Below, one piece after another: positions 8,563 through 17,132 of a stretch of 40,271 nt of DNA (position 1 is the first letter of the stretch; the number at the start of each line of letters is the position of its first letter). Where the stretch lies: positions 1 through 40,271 of the forward strand of contig JBBQAO010000028.1 of the NCBI GenBank assembly GCA_038316355.1. Reading direction: 5' to 3'. This DNA comes from Ga0077527 sp038316355 (GTDB taxonomy: Bacteria > Pseudomonadota > Gammaproteobacteria > Burkholderiales > SG8-41). The notes beneath the pieces were generated by a model that worked only from the letters and a program-made list of their open reading frames with translations, did not search any database and was not told the DNA's origin. The position numbers and the translations under genes were made by a program.

Positions 8563-9135
8563 ATGTTCCACATGTCATTGTTGCAACGCTGGATGGCCAT
8601 CGGTTTGCTGGGCAGCGCGGCACTGTTTGCCGGAGCTGCGGCGGCGCAAACGCTGAAAGTCGGTGACAAGGCTCCGGCCTTTTCGGTGATTTCCACCACC
8701 GGCAAGCCGGTGGCGCTGGCCGATTACGCCGGCAAGAAAAACGTGGTGCTGTTTTTCTACATCGCGGCCTTCACCGATACCTGAACCACCGAAGTTGTGG
8801 CCTTCCAGCTTGATCTCCCCAAGTTCGAGGCCGCCAATGCCCAGGTCCTGGGCATCAGTGTCGATTTCAATGCCGCCAACACGGTGTTTGCCGAGAAACT
8901 CGGCCTGAAGTTCCCGCTGTTGAGCGACACGCGCCGGGTGATGACCCGCGCGTATGGTGTGCTCAACGACAATCCGGCGCTGGCCAATGATCAACGCATC
9001 GCCGGTTACCTGCGCGCGAAGCGCTCGTGGTTCATCATCGATCGCGAAGGCATCGTCCGTTACGCCAAGGTCGAAGATCCGCGCGGCATCATGCCCAACG
9101 ACGAACTGCTGGAAGCGCTGGAGAAACTGCGCTAG
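8563..9135 (+). CDS. Exported peroxiredoxin selenoprotein, TGA at 8782 read as Sec
   Basis: A 190-aa AhpC/TSA-type peroxiredoxin if the in-frame TGA at 8782-8784 (codon 74) is Sec. The flanking residues are FFYIAAFTDT before and TTEVVAFQLDL after, which match the family's F-x-x-x-FT-x-x-C-TTE site, so the TGA replaces the peroxidatic cysteine. The later family blocks LGISVD, FPLLSD and RSWFIIDREGIVRY are intact. The deduced protein has no cysteine anywhere, so it would be a one-Sec enzyme without a resolving residue and would need an external reductant. A signal peptide (cleavage near AAAQ, residue about 29) makes it periplasmic. The Pro usual at the start of the active-site motif is Ile67. 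GGAGG lies 6 nt before the ATG, and it is 26 nt from the TlpA-like selenoprotein, surely one operon. The expected function is reduction of H2O2 or organic hydroperoxides. Confidence 0.88.
8792..8834 (+). promoter_or_regulatory. Candidate SECIS region of the peroxiredoxin selenoprotein
   Basis: Two alternative folds follow the TGA. Fold one: AAGTTG (8792-8797) with CAGCTT (8806-8811), 6 bp, whose 8-nt loop begins T-G but only 13 nt after the TGA. Fold two: a longer bipartite stem, 8797-8804 with 8827-8834 and 8807-8812 with 8820-8825, 14 bp in total, whose loop begins 28 nt after the TGA but starts A-T unless the closing G-C pair opens. Neither matches the consensus perfectly, so the exact element is uncertain. 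Confidence 0.45.
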
Positions 9136-9139
9136 CGGC

Positions 9140-9164
9140 GGCGCGGCCTGCAACGGACCGCGCC
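9140..9164. terminator. GC hairpin after the selenoprotein operon
   Basis: GGCGCGG pairs with CCGCGCC (7 bp, 11-nt loop) 5 nt after the peroxiredoxin stop and before the convergent Bug receptor stop at 9184. The following T content is low, so it is a weak terminator. Confidence 0.4.
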
Positions 9165-9183
9165 CTCCATTTCTGCTGCACCC

Positions 9184-10149
9184 TTAATCGAGTTTCAGGT
9201 TCAGCTTTTTGAGGATTTTTTCGTTGCGCTGCATCTCGTTGCGGATATAGGCATCGTAATCGGCGGGCGACATGGTGCCTTCCGAGAATCCCTGTCTGGC
9301 CAGGATCGCACCCGCCTCCGGTGTCTTCAGCGCCCTGGCGACTTCCGCAGACAGCCGCTCGACGACAGGACGCGGCGTACCGGCGCGCACCATGATGCCG
9401 AACCAGTTCAGCGATTCAAATCCCGGCCAGCCGGACTCGGCAATGGTCGGCACATTCGGCAAATTGGACGCGCGCTGCGCCGATGTCACCGCGATGCCGC
9501 GCAGACGCCCGGTTGGAATGTACTGGGAGCAGTCGAGCACGTTGCCGACCAGCAGCGTGATATGGCCGCCGAGGATCGCCGTTGTCGCCGGCGCCCCGCC
9601 GCCGAACGGCACATTGACAATATCGATATTAGCGACATCCTTGAACAGTTCGCCGGCAATGCGCCCGCCGCCGATGATGCTCGACACCCCCCAGGTCAAC
9701 TGGCCCGGCTTTGCCTTTGCCAATGCAACCAGTTCCTTCATGTTCTTCACCGGCAGCGACGGATGCGCACAGTAAATCAGCGGGTTGTAGACCATGCGCG
9801 TCACGCCGTGGAAATCGCGCAGCGTGTCGTACGGCAGTTTGTTGTACGCAAACGGATTCACCGTGAAACTCGTCGCCATCACCAGCATGGTGTAGCCATC
9901 GGCCGGCGCACGCACCACGACTTCCGTGGCAATCACGGTGTTGGCGCCCGGTCGGTTTTCGATCACCAGGTTCTGCCCCAGCGCCTTGGACATCGGCGGC
10001 GCGATCAGCCGCGCCATCGTATCAGCCGCGCCACCCGGCGGAAATGGCACGATCACCCGTATCGACCGCGTCGGATATTCCTGTGCCGCGACCTGCAGCG
10101 AAACCAGCGCGGTAACGGCAAACAGCAGCTTTGTCAGTGCATGGGTCAT
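9184..10149 (-). CDS. Bug/TTT-family periplasmic solute receptor (4 of 10)
   Basis: A 321-aa Bug receptor; signal peptide with cleavage near QVAAQ (about residue 22). Blocks: YPTRSIRVIVPFPPGGAAD, VIENRPGANTVIA, ADGYTMLVM, NVPFGGGAPA in place of the usual HVPYKG, and GIAVTSAQRAS. The altered HVPYKG block lies in the ligand-facing lobe, so its substrate may differ from that of its paralogues. The ATG at 10149 is preceded by a GGGAGAGAGAG run. It is convergent with the selenoprotein operon. The 145 bp upstream, before the DUF3095 stop, is AT-rich and probably holds its promoter, but no clean hexamer pair stands out. Confidence 0.92.
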   Translation of the reverse strand: MTHALTKLLFAVTALVSLQVAAQEYPTRSIRVIVPFPPGGAADTMARLIAPPMSKALGQNLVIENRPGANTVIATEVVVRAPADGYTMLVMATSFTVNPFAYNKLPYDTLRDFHGVTRMVYNPLIYCAHPSLPVKNMKELVALAKAKPGQLTWGVSSIIGGGRIAGELFKDVANIDIVNVPFGGGAPATTAILGGHITLLVGNVLDCSQYIPTGRLRGIAVTSAQRASNLPNVPTIAESGWPGFESLNWFGIMVRAGTPRPVVERLSAEVARALKTPEAGAILARQGFSEGTMSPADYDAYIRNEMQRNEKILKKLNLKLD

Positions 10150-10294
10150 GACTCTCTCTCCCTGGTGGCAACGGATCGGTGTCCGGGTTTTTATTAACGC
10201 GACGGCACACGGCGTTACCGCTGAAGGCAAAATCGGCGCCCCGACAATGGTTACAAAATTACATTTTAAAACAAATACTTATAGCGATCCTCGC

Positions 10295-11491
10295 CTATAC
10301 CCCGGTGCGGCTGAGGTACTGGTTGGCGCGCTCCTTGAACGCCTTGGCCGCCAGAAACAGCCCGCCGTCGGCGCCGTCGATGAAATGCAGATGGCGGCCC
10401 GAGTAATCAAAAACCAGACAGGTCATGTGCGCGCGATCGGTCACGTGCAGACCATACAGCAACTGGCCGCGCTTGAACTGCTGCTCCAGCCATTCCTCCA
10501 GCGCGAGTCGTTGCGCCTCGTTCCCGGCGAGAATCTGCCGGTACACATCGGAAAATTTGCGCACATCGGAATTGCGCGCCAGCGTGGCCTTGTACTGGTT
10601 CCAGTCCGTTTCCCCGGTATGGATGCCGAAACGCATCAACACCTTGCCGAGCAGCACGATCGTGCGCGTCCGCATCAAGCGACGCCAGCGGTCAAATCCC
10701 CCCGCCTTTCCGGTACGCACGCCCAGCTCATCGGCGAGCCGGTCCGACTTCAGCGTCATCGCCAGTTCCGGCACCGACACCGGATGGCAGGCCTCTTCGT
10801 CACCGTAAATCCCGTGCACCTTGCGGATCACCTCGCGATACACAGCCGCCGCGCGCTCGGGTTCGTAATGCAGCGCCAGCACCATCAGGCTTACTGTCTC
10901 GCCATGGCGGCTGGGTATGTCTTCCCAGCGGCACTCGAACCCGTCGAAACTGCCGCGCGGCTCGATGCTGCCCGGAGCAATGGCGTACTGCGCCTCGGTA
11001 GCCGGGTCTTTGATCAGGCTGTCGGCACAGGAAATCCCGCCGCCGGAAAACACCGCCTGCGTGTAGTTCCCGGAAACGCGATAGCGCGCCACCTGTACCG
11101 AAAACCCCGCGGCACGGATGGCCGTCACCGGCACCGTGGCAATGCGCAGGTCGAGGCCAAAGGCGTCGCGTGCAACCTCCCGCGTCTTCGCCAGTGCGGC
11201 GCGCGTCACTTCCAGCAGCCGCTGCGGCACGCACACCAGACTGCCGTCGCCCTCGAAACTGAACGGCACTTCGGTGTCGCCCGCGGCATTGATGATCGCG
11301 GTGATCGCCGCAGCGCCAATCGAATTGACATTGCGGTATTTGCCGTCGGCGACCGCGGCAGTGGAATTGCGCACATCACACAGCGCGACATGCCAGTCGT
11401 CGGGCAATGCCACATAACTCTCCGCACGCGTGATCGCCTCGAAGTCGGTGATCACCGGCAACGCGGCGTAGAAGCGTTCGCTGCTCATCAC
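10295..11491 (-). CDS. DUF3095 domain protein
   Basis: A 398-aa protein matching the DUF3095 family in length and in sequence landmarks: an N-terminal block with LCDVRNSTAAV near residue 40, FEGDGSLVCVP near residue 80, and a C-terminal FDRWRRLMRTRTI and HLHFIDGADGG. The N-terminal half resembles class III nucleotide cyclase folds, but activity is not established. The start is GTG at 11491, with AGGA 7 nt upstream; ATG at 11488 is equally possible. It starts 36 bp after the YciI-family gene on the same strand and is probably co-transcribed. No signal peptide is seen. Confidence 0.82.
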   Translation of the reverse strand: MMSSERFYAALPVITDFEAITRAESYVALPDDWHVALCDVRNSTAAVADGKYRNVNSIGAAAITAIINAAGDTEVPFSFEGDGSLVCVPQRLLEVTRAALAKTREVARDAFGLDLRIATVPVTAIRAAGFSVQVARYRVSGNYTQAVFSGGGISCADSLIKDPATEAQYAIAPGSIEPRGSFDGFECRWEDIPSRHGETVSLMVLALHYEPERAAAVYREVIRKVHGIYGDEEACHPVSVPELAMTLKSDRLADELGVRTGKAGGFDRWRRLMRTRTIVLLGKVLMRFGIHTGETDWNQYKATLARNSDVRKFSDVYRQILAGNEAQRLALEEWLEQQFKRGQLLYGLHVTDRAHMTCLVFDYSGRHLHFIDGADGGLFLAAKAFKERANQYLSRTGV

Positions 11492-11527
11492 AAAACATTC
11501 CTGTCGCGTGCGTGATCAACCGCCGGG

Positions 11528-11830
11528 TCAGGCCCCTTCCGCCGCATCCGGATTCCACTGCCCCTTGCGCATGCGGGTGATGGTGAGGCTGGCGAACACA
11601 CCCTTTTGCGTAAACGGATCACCGTCGGAGAATTTTTTCGCTTCAGCACGGTTGTTGACATTGAGGATGAACAGGCTGCCGATGGCCGCCGTACCCTCGT
11701 CGTTCTGTGTCGCCCCGGCCAGCACCAGAATGGCTTTCTGACTGGCGAGATAATCCCGGTGTGGCTGCAGCACGGAATCGCGGATGGCGGCGGCGTTCGG
11801 TTTGTCGACGCAGACTATGGCCCAAAGCAT
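11528..11830 (-). CDS. YciI family protein
   Basis: A 100-aa protein of the YCII-related ferredoxin-like family, with the ordered features MLWAIVCVDKPN, R-x-x-x-L-x-x-H near residue 23, GSLFILN and DPFTQKGVF (conserved His and Asp are expected in this family). Members form dimers and are often annotated as small enzymes of chlorinated-aromatic or other catabolism; no function is certain here. GGAG lies 7 nt before the ATG. It precedes the DUF3095 gene and is divergent from an alpha/beta hydrolase. Confidence 0.88.
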   Translation of the reverse strand: MLWAIVCVDKPNAAAIRDSVLQPHRDYLASQKAILVLAGATQNDEGTAAIGSLFILNVNNRAEAKKFSDGDPFTQKGVFASLTITRMRKGQWNPDAAEGA

Positions 11831-11944
11831 GGTGATTCTCCGTAATTTAATGTGGACTTTCTCCGCGTTTTGCGGGTCACGCGGAATGCGCGTGAAGGCT
11901 TATCATATTGCACTTCGCGACCCGCCCCACTTGGAGGAACTGCC

Positions 11945-12808
11945 ATGACACTCGCCTATAACCCGGCCAACCTGTTCGCCGTCAAAGTCCGGGAAGTGGA
12001 GCTGCGCAAGACTGACCAGCGCACGCTGATTGCACGCATCTACCAGCCGCAGGGCGCGGGGCCGTTCCCGGTACTGCTCGACCTGCACGGCGGCGCGTGG
12101 AGCCGCAAGGACCGTTATGCCAATGAACCCATGGCGCGCGCCATCGCGGCCTCCGGCATGCTGGTGGTATCGCCCGACCTGCGCCTGTCCGACGAGGCGC
12201 CTTACCCGGCTTCGGTGCAGGACGCGAACCACGCTCTGCGCTGGCTCAAACACAAAGCCAAGGAATTGAACGGTGGTCCTACCAACTTCGGCGTGCTCGG
12301 CAGCTCCAGCGGCGGTCACATCGCCCAGCTGCTCGGCATGCGCCAGCACGACGCGCGCTACGCCGCGATCCCGCTGCCGGAAGCACCCAACCTTGATGCC
12401 ACTTTCTCCTACGTCGCCACGCGCTCGCCGATCAGCAATCCGGTGACCCGCCGCGGCCAGGCCGAGAAAAAGGGCAACAAGGAGATGATGAAAAAGTCCG
12501 ACACCTACTTCAGCGTCGCGGACAGCATCCATGACGGCAACCCGCACGAAATCCTCGAACGCAAGGAAAAGGTCACCCTGCTGCCGATGCTGATCATGCA
12601 GGGCGGCGCAGATGACAACGTGATTCCGGTGATCCAGGAAAAATTCGCCGCCGCCTACCGTGCCGCCGGCGGCGACTGCCAGCTCGAAATTTTCCCCGAC
12701 TGCGAACACGAATGGACTGCGGTGCCCAGCCCGGATGCCGACCGCTCGCACGAAATGGTCAAGGCCTTCATCGCCAAACAGCTGCGGGCGCTGCAAAAAG
12801 CCGCTTAA
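11945..12808 (+). CDS. Alpha/beta hydrolase (esterase/lipase type)
   Basis: A 287-aa alpha/beta hydrolase. The oxyanion segment DLHGGAWS is near residue 47. The nucleophile elbow is G-S-S-S-G with Ser121, the acid is in GGADDNVIP (about residue 233), and the catalytic His is in DCEHEW. This resembles the HSL/BD-FAE-type esterases. No signal peptide is seen. The ATG at 11945 has GGAGG 7 nt upstream; the reading frame extends further 5' without a ribosome site. It is followed by a strong terminator, so it is monocistronic. The substrate is unknown. Confidence 0.9.
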   Translation: MTLAYNPANLFAVKVREVELRKTDQRTLIARIYQPQGAGPFPVLLDLHGGAWSRKDRYANEPMARAIAASGMLVVSPDLRLSDEAPYPASVQDANHALRWLKHKAKELNGGPTNFGVLGSSSGGHIAQLLGMRQHDARYAAIPLPEAPNLDATFSYVATRSPISNPVTRRGQAEKKGNKEMMKKSDTYFSVADSIHDGNPHEILERKEKVTLLPMLIMQGGADDNVIPVIQEKFAAAYRAAGGDCQLEIFPDCEHEWTAVPSPDADRSHEMVKAFIAKQLRALQKAA

Positions 12809-12822
12809 AGTTTTCCTGTATT

Positions 12823-12850
12823 AAAAAACCCCGCTGCGGCGGGGTTTTTT
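12823..12850. terminator. Bidirectional intrinsic terminator
   Basis: CCCCGC (12829-12834) pairs with GCGGGG (12839-12844), with AAAAAA before and TTTTTT after, so it works for both the alpha/beta hydrolase (+) and the convergent Bug receptor (-). Confidence 0.9.
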
Positions 12851-12868
12851 ATTATTCGCAAAACCGAG

Positions 12869-13861
12869 TCAATCCATACTGATGTTCAGCGGCTTCGCCA
12901 CCTTGATCCATTTCGCGATGTCGGCGTCGATCAGTTTGCTGAACTCCGCGGACGAAACCTCCGCCGCCTCGACCCCGACGCCAAGCAGCCGCTCCTTGGT
13001 CTCCGGCTGGCGCAACGCGACCTGGATCACCGCATGCAGCCGGTCGATCACGCCTTTTGGCGTGCCCTTGGGGGCAACCAGTCCGTACCAGCCGCTGACC
13101 GCGTAACCAGGCAGACCCGCTTCGGCGATGGGCGGTACATTGGGCAGCGCCGGCGTGCGTTTGGGCGTGGTCACGCCGAGTGCGCGAATCTTGCCCGACT
13201 GCAGATGCGGCCGTGCCACGGCGACGGTCGAGAAAAACACATTGACCCGGCCCGCCAGCAGATCGGCCATCGCCGGATTGCCGCCCTTGTACGGTACATG
13301 CAGCATCTTGATGCCGGCCAGCGAGTTGAACAGTTCCGCGGCAAGGTGCGTCAGGTTGCCGGTGCTCGACGACGCGTAAGTCACCTGTCCCGGTTTGGCT
13401 TTCGCCAGCGCGATCAGCTCGGTGTTCGACGACACGCCAGTGCCCGGATGTGCGACAAACACATAGGCACCGTCACCGAACAATGCCACCGGCACAAAAT
13501 CACGCGCGGTATCGTAGGGCAGTTTTTTGTACAGCGCCGGATTGACCGCGTGGCCAGCGGCCACCACCAGCAGCGTGTAACCGTTGGGCGCCGATGTCGC
13601 TACGATCTCGGAACCGATCAGCGTATTGCCGCCGCCGCGGTTGTCGACAATCACGTTCTGCCCCAGTTGCTGGGTCAGTGACGGCGACAGTAGCCGCGCG
13701 ATGATGTCGTTGGCTCCCCCAGGCGGATACGGCACGATCATGCGCACCGGGCGTGTCGGGAAGGACTGGGCGTAGGCCGGCACTGCGGTGGCTACGGCGA
13801 CGGCCGCGAGCAGTACTCGTGCAAGGCCGGCGGCGGGATGGATCAGCTTGTATATGAACAT
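12869..13861 (-). CDS. Bug/TTT-family periplasmic solute receptor (5 of 10)
   Basis: A 330-aa Bug receptor; signal peptide with cleavage near AYAQ (about residue 32). Blocks: FPTRPVRMIVPYPPGGAND, VIVDNRGGGNTLIG, PNGYTLLVV, VTYASSSTGN, HVPYKGGNPA and RALGVTTPKRT. The ATG at 13861 has GAGG 6 nt upstream. It is divergent from the ThDP-dependent enzyme gene across 273 bp. It is one of the most consensus-like members of the window's set. Confidence 0.93.
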   Translation of the reverse strand: MFIYKLIHPAAGLARVLLAAVAVATAVPAYAQSFPTRPVRMIVPYPPGGANDIIARLLSPSLTQQLGQNVIVDNRGGGNTLIGSEIVATSAPNGYTLLVVAAGHAVNPALYKKLPYDTARDFVPVALFGDGAYVFVAHPGTGVSSNTELIALAKAKPGQVTYASSSTGNLTHLAAELFNSLAGIKMLHVPYKGGNPAMADLLAGRVNVFFSTVAVARPHLQSGKIRALGVTTPKRTPALPNVPPIAEAGLPGYAVSGWYGLVAPKGTPKGVIDRLHAVIQVALRQPETKERLLGVGVEAAEVSSAEFSKLIDADIAKWIKVAKPLNISMD

Positions 13862-14134
13862 GTGGTTCCTCTCGTATGCGGCACTATTGCGCAATGTTGC
13901 TCAAATTTGTTTAAGGCCGCTACCGTCATTGGAGCATCGTGCGTCCTGAAAAACAATCCGTGCGCCGCAAAAAAACCGCTGCAGTTGCCTATCGTGGAAC
14001 ACGATGCCGCAATGGTGCATGTTGTGGACCGCTGCAATCCTTACATGCCCGATGTCAGTCTGTTGCAGTTTTTGGGCTACCATGCCGGCTCGCCTCGTTA
14101 CGGCCACATCATCATTGCCATATAAAGGAACCCC

Positions 14135-15820
14135 ATGGATACCACTGAGCGCAAATCCGTCAAGACCATCACCGGTGCCCGCGCCCTGGTTGATGGACTG
14201 CTGCGCGAAGGCATCGACCACGTCTTCGGCATCCCCGGCACGCAAAACCTCGCCATCCTCGACGAACTGCGCGCCACACCGCAGATCCGCTTCATCCTGA
14301 CCCGCCACGAGCAGGGCGCCGCGTTCATGTCATACGGCTTTGCCCGCGCCGCTAACAAACCCTCGGTGGTCACCGTCACCGAAGGTCCCGGCATCACCAA
14401 CATGGTCACCGGCATCGGCGCCGCATTCAAGGGCAACGTGCCGGTGATCAGCATCACCGGCGTGCAGGAAAGCAACATGCGCGAACGCGACGCCACCCAG
14501 GACATGGACCAGATCCCGTTCATGCGCCCGATCACCAAGTGGGCCTACAGCATTCCCTACGTCGACAAGGTGCAGGAAGCCGTGCGCAAGGCGTTTCGTA
14601 TTGCGCTGACCGAACCGCAGGGCCCCACGCATATCGAATCCGCCAGCGAAGTGCTGCTGCAGCAGATTGCTGCAGAGACCCCCGCGCCCGCAGCCTATCG
14701 CCACACCGTGCCCGCCGTGTGCGACCCGGCGCAGATCGACGCCGCGTGGGCATTGATCAGCAAGGCCGAACGCCCGCTGTTCGTGATCGGCCGCGGCGTG
14801 ATGAAAGAACGAGCCGTCGCGGCGATGCAGAAACTCACCGAGGCCACCGGCATCCCCGCCGCCGCACTCCAATATTCACCCGACGCCTTTCCGTCTGTGC
14901 ACCCGATGGCGCTCGGCCCGCTGGGCCGCAACGGTTTTACCAGCGCCAACCGCGCCGCGCCCCAGGCCGACGTCATCATCGCCGTCGGTGCGCACTTCGA
15001 TGTGTTCTCGACGCTGTACAAGTACGGCATCTTCAGTGAAAGCGCGAAAATCATTCACCAGACCTCCGCCGCCGGCCAGATCGGCATCGTGTTCCCGGTG
15101 ACACTGGGCATCGCCGGCTCCGCGACCAGTTTCATCGACGGCCTCGCCACCCGTGCAGCCCGTACCGCCAAGGGCGGGCCGCGCAAGGCCTGGATTGACG
15201 TCGCCAAGCTGCGCGCCGAAGGCGAAGCCGAACTGCAGAAGGTCCTCAAGCCCGACGCAGAACCGATCCAGCCGCAGTTCGTCGCGCACACTATCCGCAA
15301 GGCACTGCCCGAAAACGGCATCCTCGTCGTCGACGCCGGTAACGGCGGCAAACACGTGCGCAGTTATTTCAAGAGTTACGAGCCCGACACCTTCCTCTGC
15401 ATGGATGACTGGGCCGCCGTCGGCGGCGCGCTGCCGATCGCGATGGGCGTCAAACTCGCACGGCCCGACCGCCCCGTGCTGTGCACCGGCGGCGACATGG
15501 GGGCGATGTGCAACATCGGCGAACTCGAAACCGCAGTGCGCGAAAACATCGCCGTGGTCTATGTCGTGTTCAACGACCAGGGTCTGGGCAATGAACGCGC
15601 GTTCCAGAACGAACACTTCGGCGGGCGTTATTTCGCCGTCAACTACAAAAATCCGGATTTCGGCGCACTGGCGAAGGTGTTCGGCGCCCACGGCGAACAG
15701 GTCACCCGGCCGGGCGACCTTGAAGGCGCCATCAAACGCGCGTTTGCCAGCGGCAAACCGGCGGTGATCGACGTGATGATCGACCAGAACATGCTGGCAC
15801 CGGTGGTGCATAAAACGTAA
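14135..15820 (+). CDS. Thiamine diphosphate-dependent enzyme, acetolactate synthase large-subunit-like
   Basis: A 561-aa three-domain ThDP enzyme of the IlvB/POX-type family. The N-terminal pyrimidine-binding domain carries HEQGAAF with the catalytic Glu59 and TEGPGITNMVTGIG. The middle domain (about 190-340) lacks an obvious FAD signature by eye. The C-terminal domain has DDWAAVGGALPIAMG and the diphosphate motif GGDMGAM...FNDQG in place of the canonical GDG...N. Reactions in the family are decarboxylation or carboligation of 2-oxoacids. True acetolactate synthase is unlikely because no small subunit is beside it. AAGG lies 6 nt before the ATG. It is divergent from Bug receptor 5 and convergent with Bug receptor 6. 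Confidence 0.9.
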   Translation: MDTTERKSVKTITGARALVDGLLREGIDHVFGIPGTQNLAILDELRATPQIRFILTRHEQGAAFMSYGFARAANKPSVVTVTEGPGITNMVTGIGAAFKGNVPVISITGVQESNMRERDATQDMDQIPFMRPITKWAYSIPYVDKVQEAVRKAFRIALTEPQGPTHIESASEVLLQQIAAETPAPAAYRHTVPAVCDPAQIDAAWALISKAERPLFVIGRGVMKERAVAAMQKLTEATGIPAAALQYSPDAFPSVHPMALGPLGRNGFTSANRAAPQADVIIAVGAHFDVFSTLYKYGIFSESAKIIHQTSAAGQIGIVFPVTLGIAGSATSFIDGLATRAARTAKGGPRKAWIDVAKLRAEGEAELQKVLKPDAEPIQPQFVAHTIRKALPENGILVVDAGNGGKHVRSYFKSYEPDTFLCMDDWAAVGGALPIAMGVKLARPDRPVLCTGGDMGAMCNIGELETAVRENIAVVYVVFNDQGLGNERAFQNEHFGGRYFAVNYKNPDFGALAKVFGAHGEQVTRPGDLEGAIKRAFASGKPAVIDVMIDQNMLAPVVHKT

Positions 15821-15853
15821 TGCGTAGAACGTAATGCGCAAAACATAATCCGC
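15812..15853. repeat. Three tandem copies of a 14-bp unit
   Basis: AAAACGTAATGCGT, AGAACGTAATGCGC and AAAACATAATCCGC follow each other and overlap the stop codon of the ThDP enzyme gene. The array is too short and too degenerate for CRISPR. It may reflect slippage at the gene end. Confidence 0.6.
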
Positions 15854-15889
15854 AGGGCCTGATTATGCAGAGGCATTTATGCCCCCGTC

Positions 15890-16858
15890 TTATTCGACCT
15901 TGATGCCCGCCCGTTCCACCACTTTCGCCCAACGCGCCATATCCGCCACCAGCATTCTGGAAAATTCCTCGGGTGTGCTGGACTGTACATCGACGCCCTG
16001 ACTGGCGAGTCGCTCGCGGACATCGGCCAGTTTCAGCACAGCAACGATCTCCGTATTGAGCTTGCGCACGACGTCCGCCGGCAAGCGCGCCGGGCCGACA
16101 AAGCCGTACCACAGGCTGGCCTCGTAACCAGGCAGCATTTCCGCGACAGTGGGCAGATCGGGCAATGCCGGCGAACGCTGCGCGCCGGTGCTCGCCAGAG
16201 CACGCAACCGCCGTGACTTCACATGCGGAATGACCGACAGGCTGGTGCCGAACGTCATCGTGACCTGCCCGCTGACCAGATCGGTCAGCGCGAGTGACAT
16301 GCCTTTGTAGGGCACATGCAGCATCTTGATGCCTGCCAGCACTTCGAACAATGCGCCGCCCAGATGGCCGGAGGAACCGATCCCCGCTGACACATAACTC
16401 AGTTGCCCGGGACGGGCCCGCGCAAAGGCCACCAGCGCCATCACGTTCTGCGCCGGCAGCGAAGGGTGCACGGCAAGAACCAGCGGGCTGGCACCGACCA
16501 GCGTGATGGTGGTGAAGTCCCGGATCGAGTCATAAGGCAATTTGCTGCGCAGGCTCGCGTTCACAGCATGGCCGCTGGGAATCAGCACGATGGTGTAACC
16601 ATCCGGCGCGGCTCGGGCCGCCGCTTCGGTGCCGATGATGCCGTTGGCACCGATGCGGTTTTCGACGATGACCTGCTGGTTGAAACTTTCCGTGAGTTTT
16701 GCCGCGACGGTGCGGCAGAGCATGTCGTTGCCGCCGCCCGCAGCAAACGGAGAAATGATGCGGACGGGACGGGAAGGATAGGCCTGCTGGGCTGCAAGCA
16801 GCGCAGTCCAGCCGGCGGCCATCGCAGCCAGCGCGATCAAGACAAGCGTTTTTCTCAT
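15890..16858 (-). CDS. Bug/TTT-family periplasmic solute receptor (6 of 10)
   Basis: A 322-aa Bug receptor; signal peptide with cleavage near LLAAQQ. Blocks: YPSRPVRIISPFAAGGGND, VIVENRIGANGIIG, PDGYTIVLIP, LSYVSAGIGSSG, HVPYKGMSLA and RALASTGAQRS. The ATG at 16858 follows GGAGGAGGT closely. It is divergent from Bug receptor 7 across a 274-bp gap, so two receptors sit back to back here. Confidence 0.93.
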   Translation of the reverse strand: MRKTLVLIALAAMAAGWTALLAAQQAYPSRPVRIISPFAAGGGNDMLCRTVAAKLTESFNQQVIVENRIGANGIIGTEAAARAAPDGYTIVLIPSGHAVNASLRSKLPYDSIRDFTTITLVGASPLVLAVHPSLPAQNVMALVAFARARPGQLSYVSAGIGSSGHLGGALFEVLAGIKMLHVPYKGMSLALTDLVSGQVTMTFGTSLSVIPHVKSRRLRALASTGAQRSPALPDLPTVAEMLPGYEASLWYGFVGPARLPADVVRKLNTEIVAVLKLADVRERLASQGVDVQSSTPEEFSRMLVADMARWAKVVERAGIKVE

Positions 16859-17132
16859 ACCTCCTCCAGTCTTGCTGTGATTCCATGATGCGCACAAGGG
16901 ATGCATATACGTTCATTCTGGCACAAGGCACGCCAACGCCAGCAATGCACAATCTCCGATTGACTGTGGCCTCTGCCGCTGGCGATACTTCTGGCGTGCC
17001 GTAGCGTCTGGGCAAGGGGATACAACACGGCACCGCAAGCAACGCATTTCATGCGACAACTACAAGACCACCGATCAGAACCGAATCTGCTGCCCAAGGC
17101 AGTGGGGTTGACTGGTAAACAAGGAGGAGCAC

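Noticed and set aside
8219..8784. The two TGA codons as sequencing errors or ordinary nonsense mutations
   Set aside because: Two independent errors falling exactly on the catalytic Cys codons of two neighbouring redox genes, with frames otherwise intact, is very unlikely. A hairpin also follows each.
8219..8784. TGA decoded as tryptophan (alternative genetic code)
   Set aside because: Several genes here end properly in TGA, and Trp at both catalytic positions would give dead enzymes.
9926..11515. Plus-strand open frame of 529 codons
   Set aside because: It lies antisense to Bug receptor 4 and the DUF3095 gene, has no ribosome site and has a composition typical of a shadow frame in high-GC DNA.
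14876..15841. Minus-strand open frame of 321 codons
   Set aside because: Antisense to the ThDP enzyme, rich in Asp/Val/Gly/His shadow composition, no family motif.
15812..15853. CRISPR-like array
   Set aside because: Units are contiguous 14-mers with no spacers.
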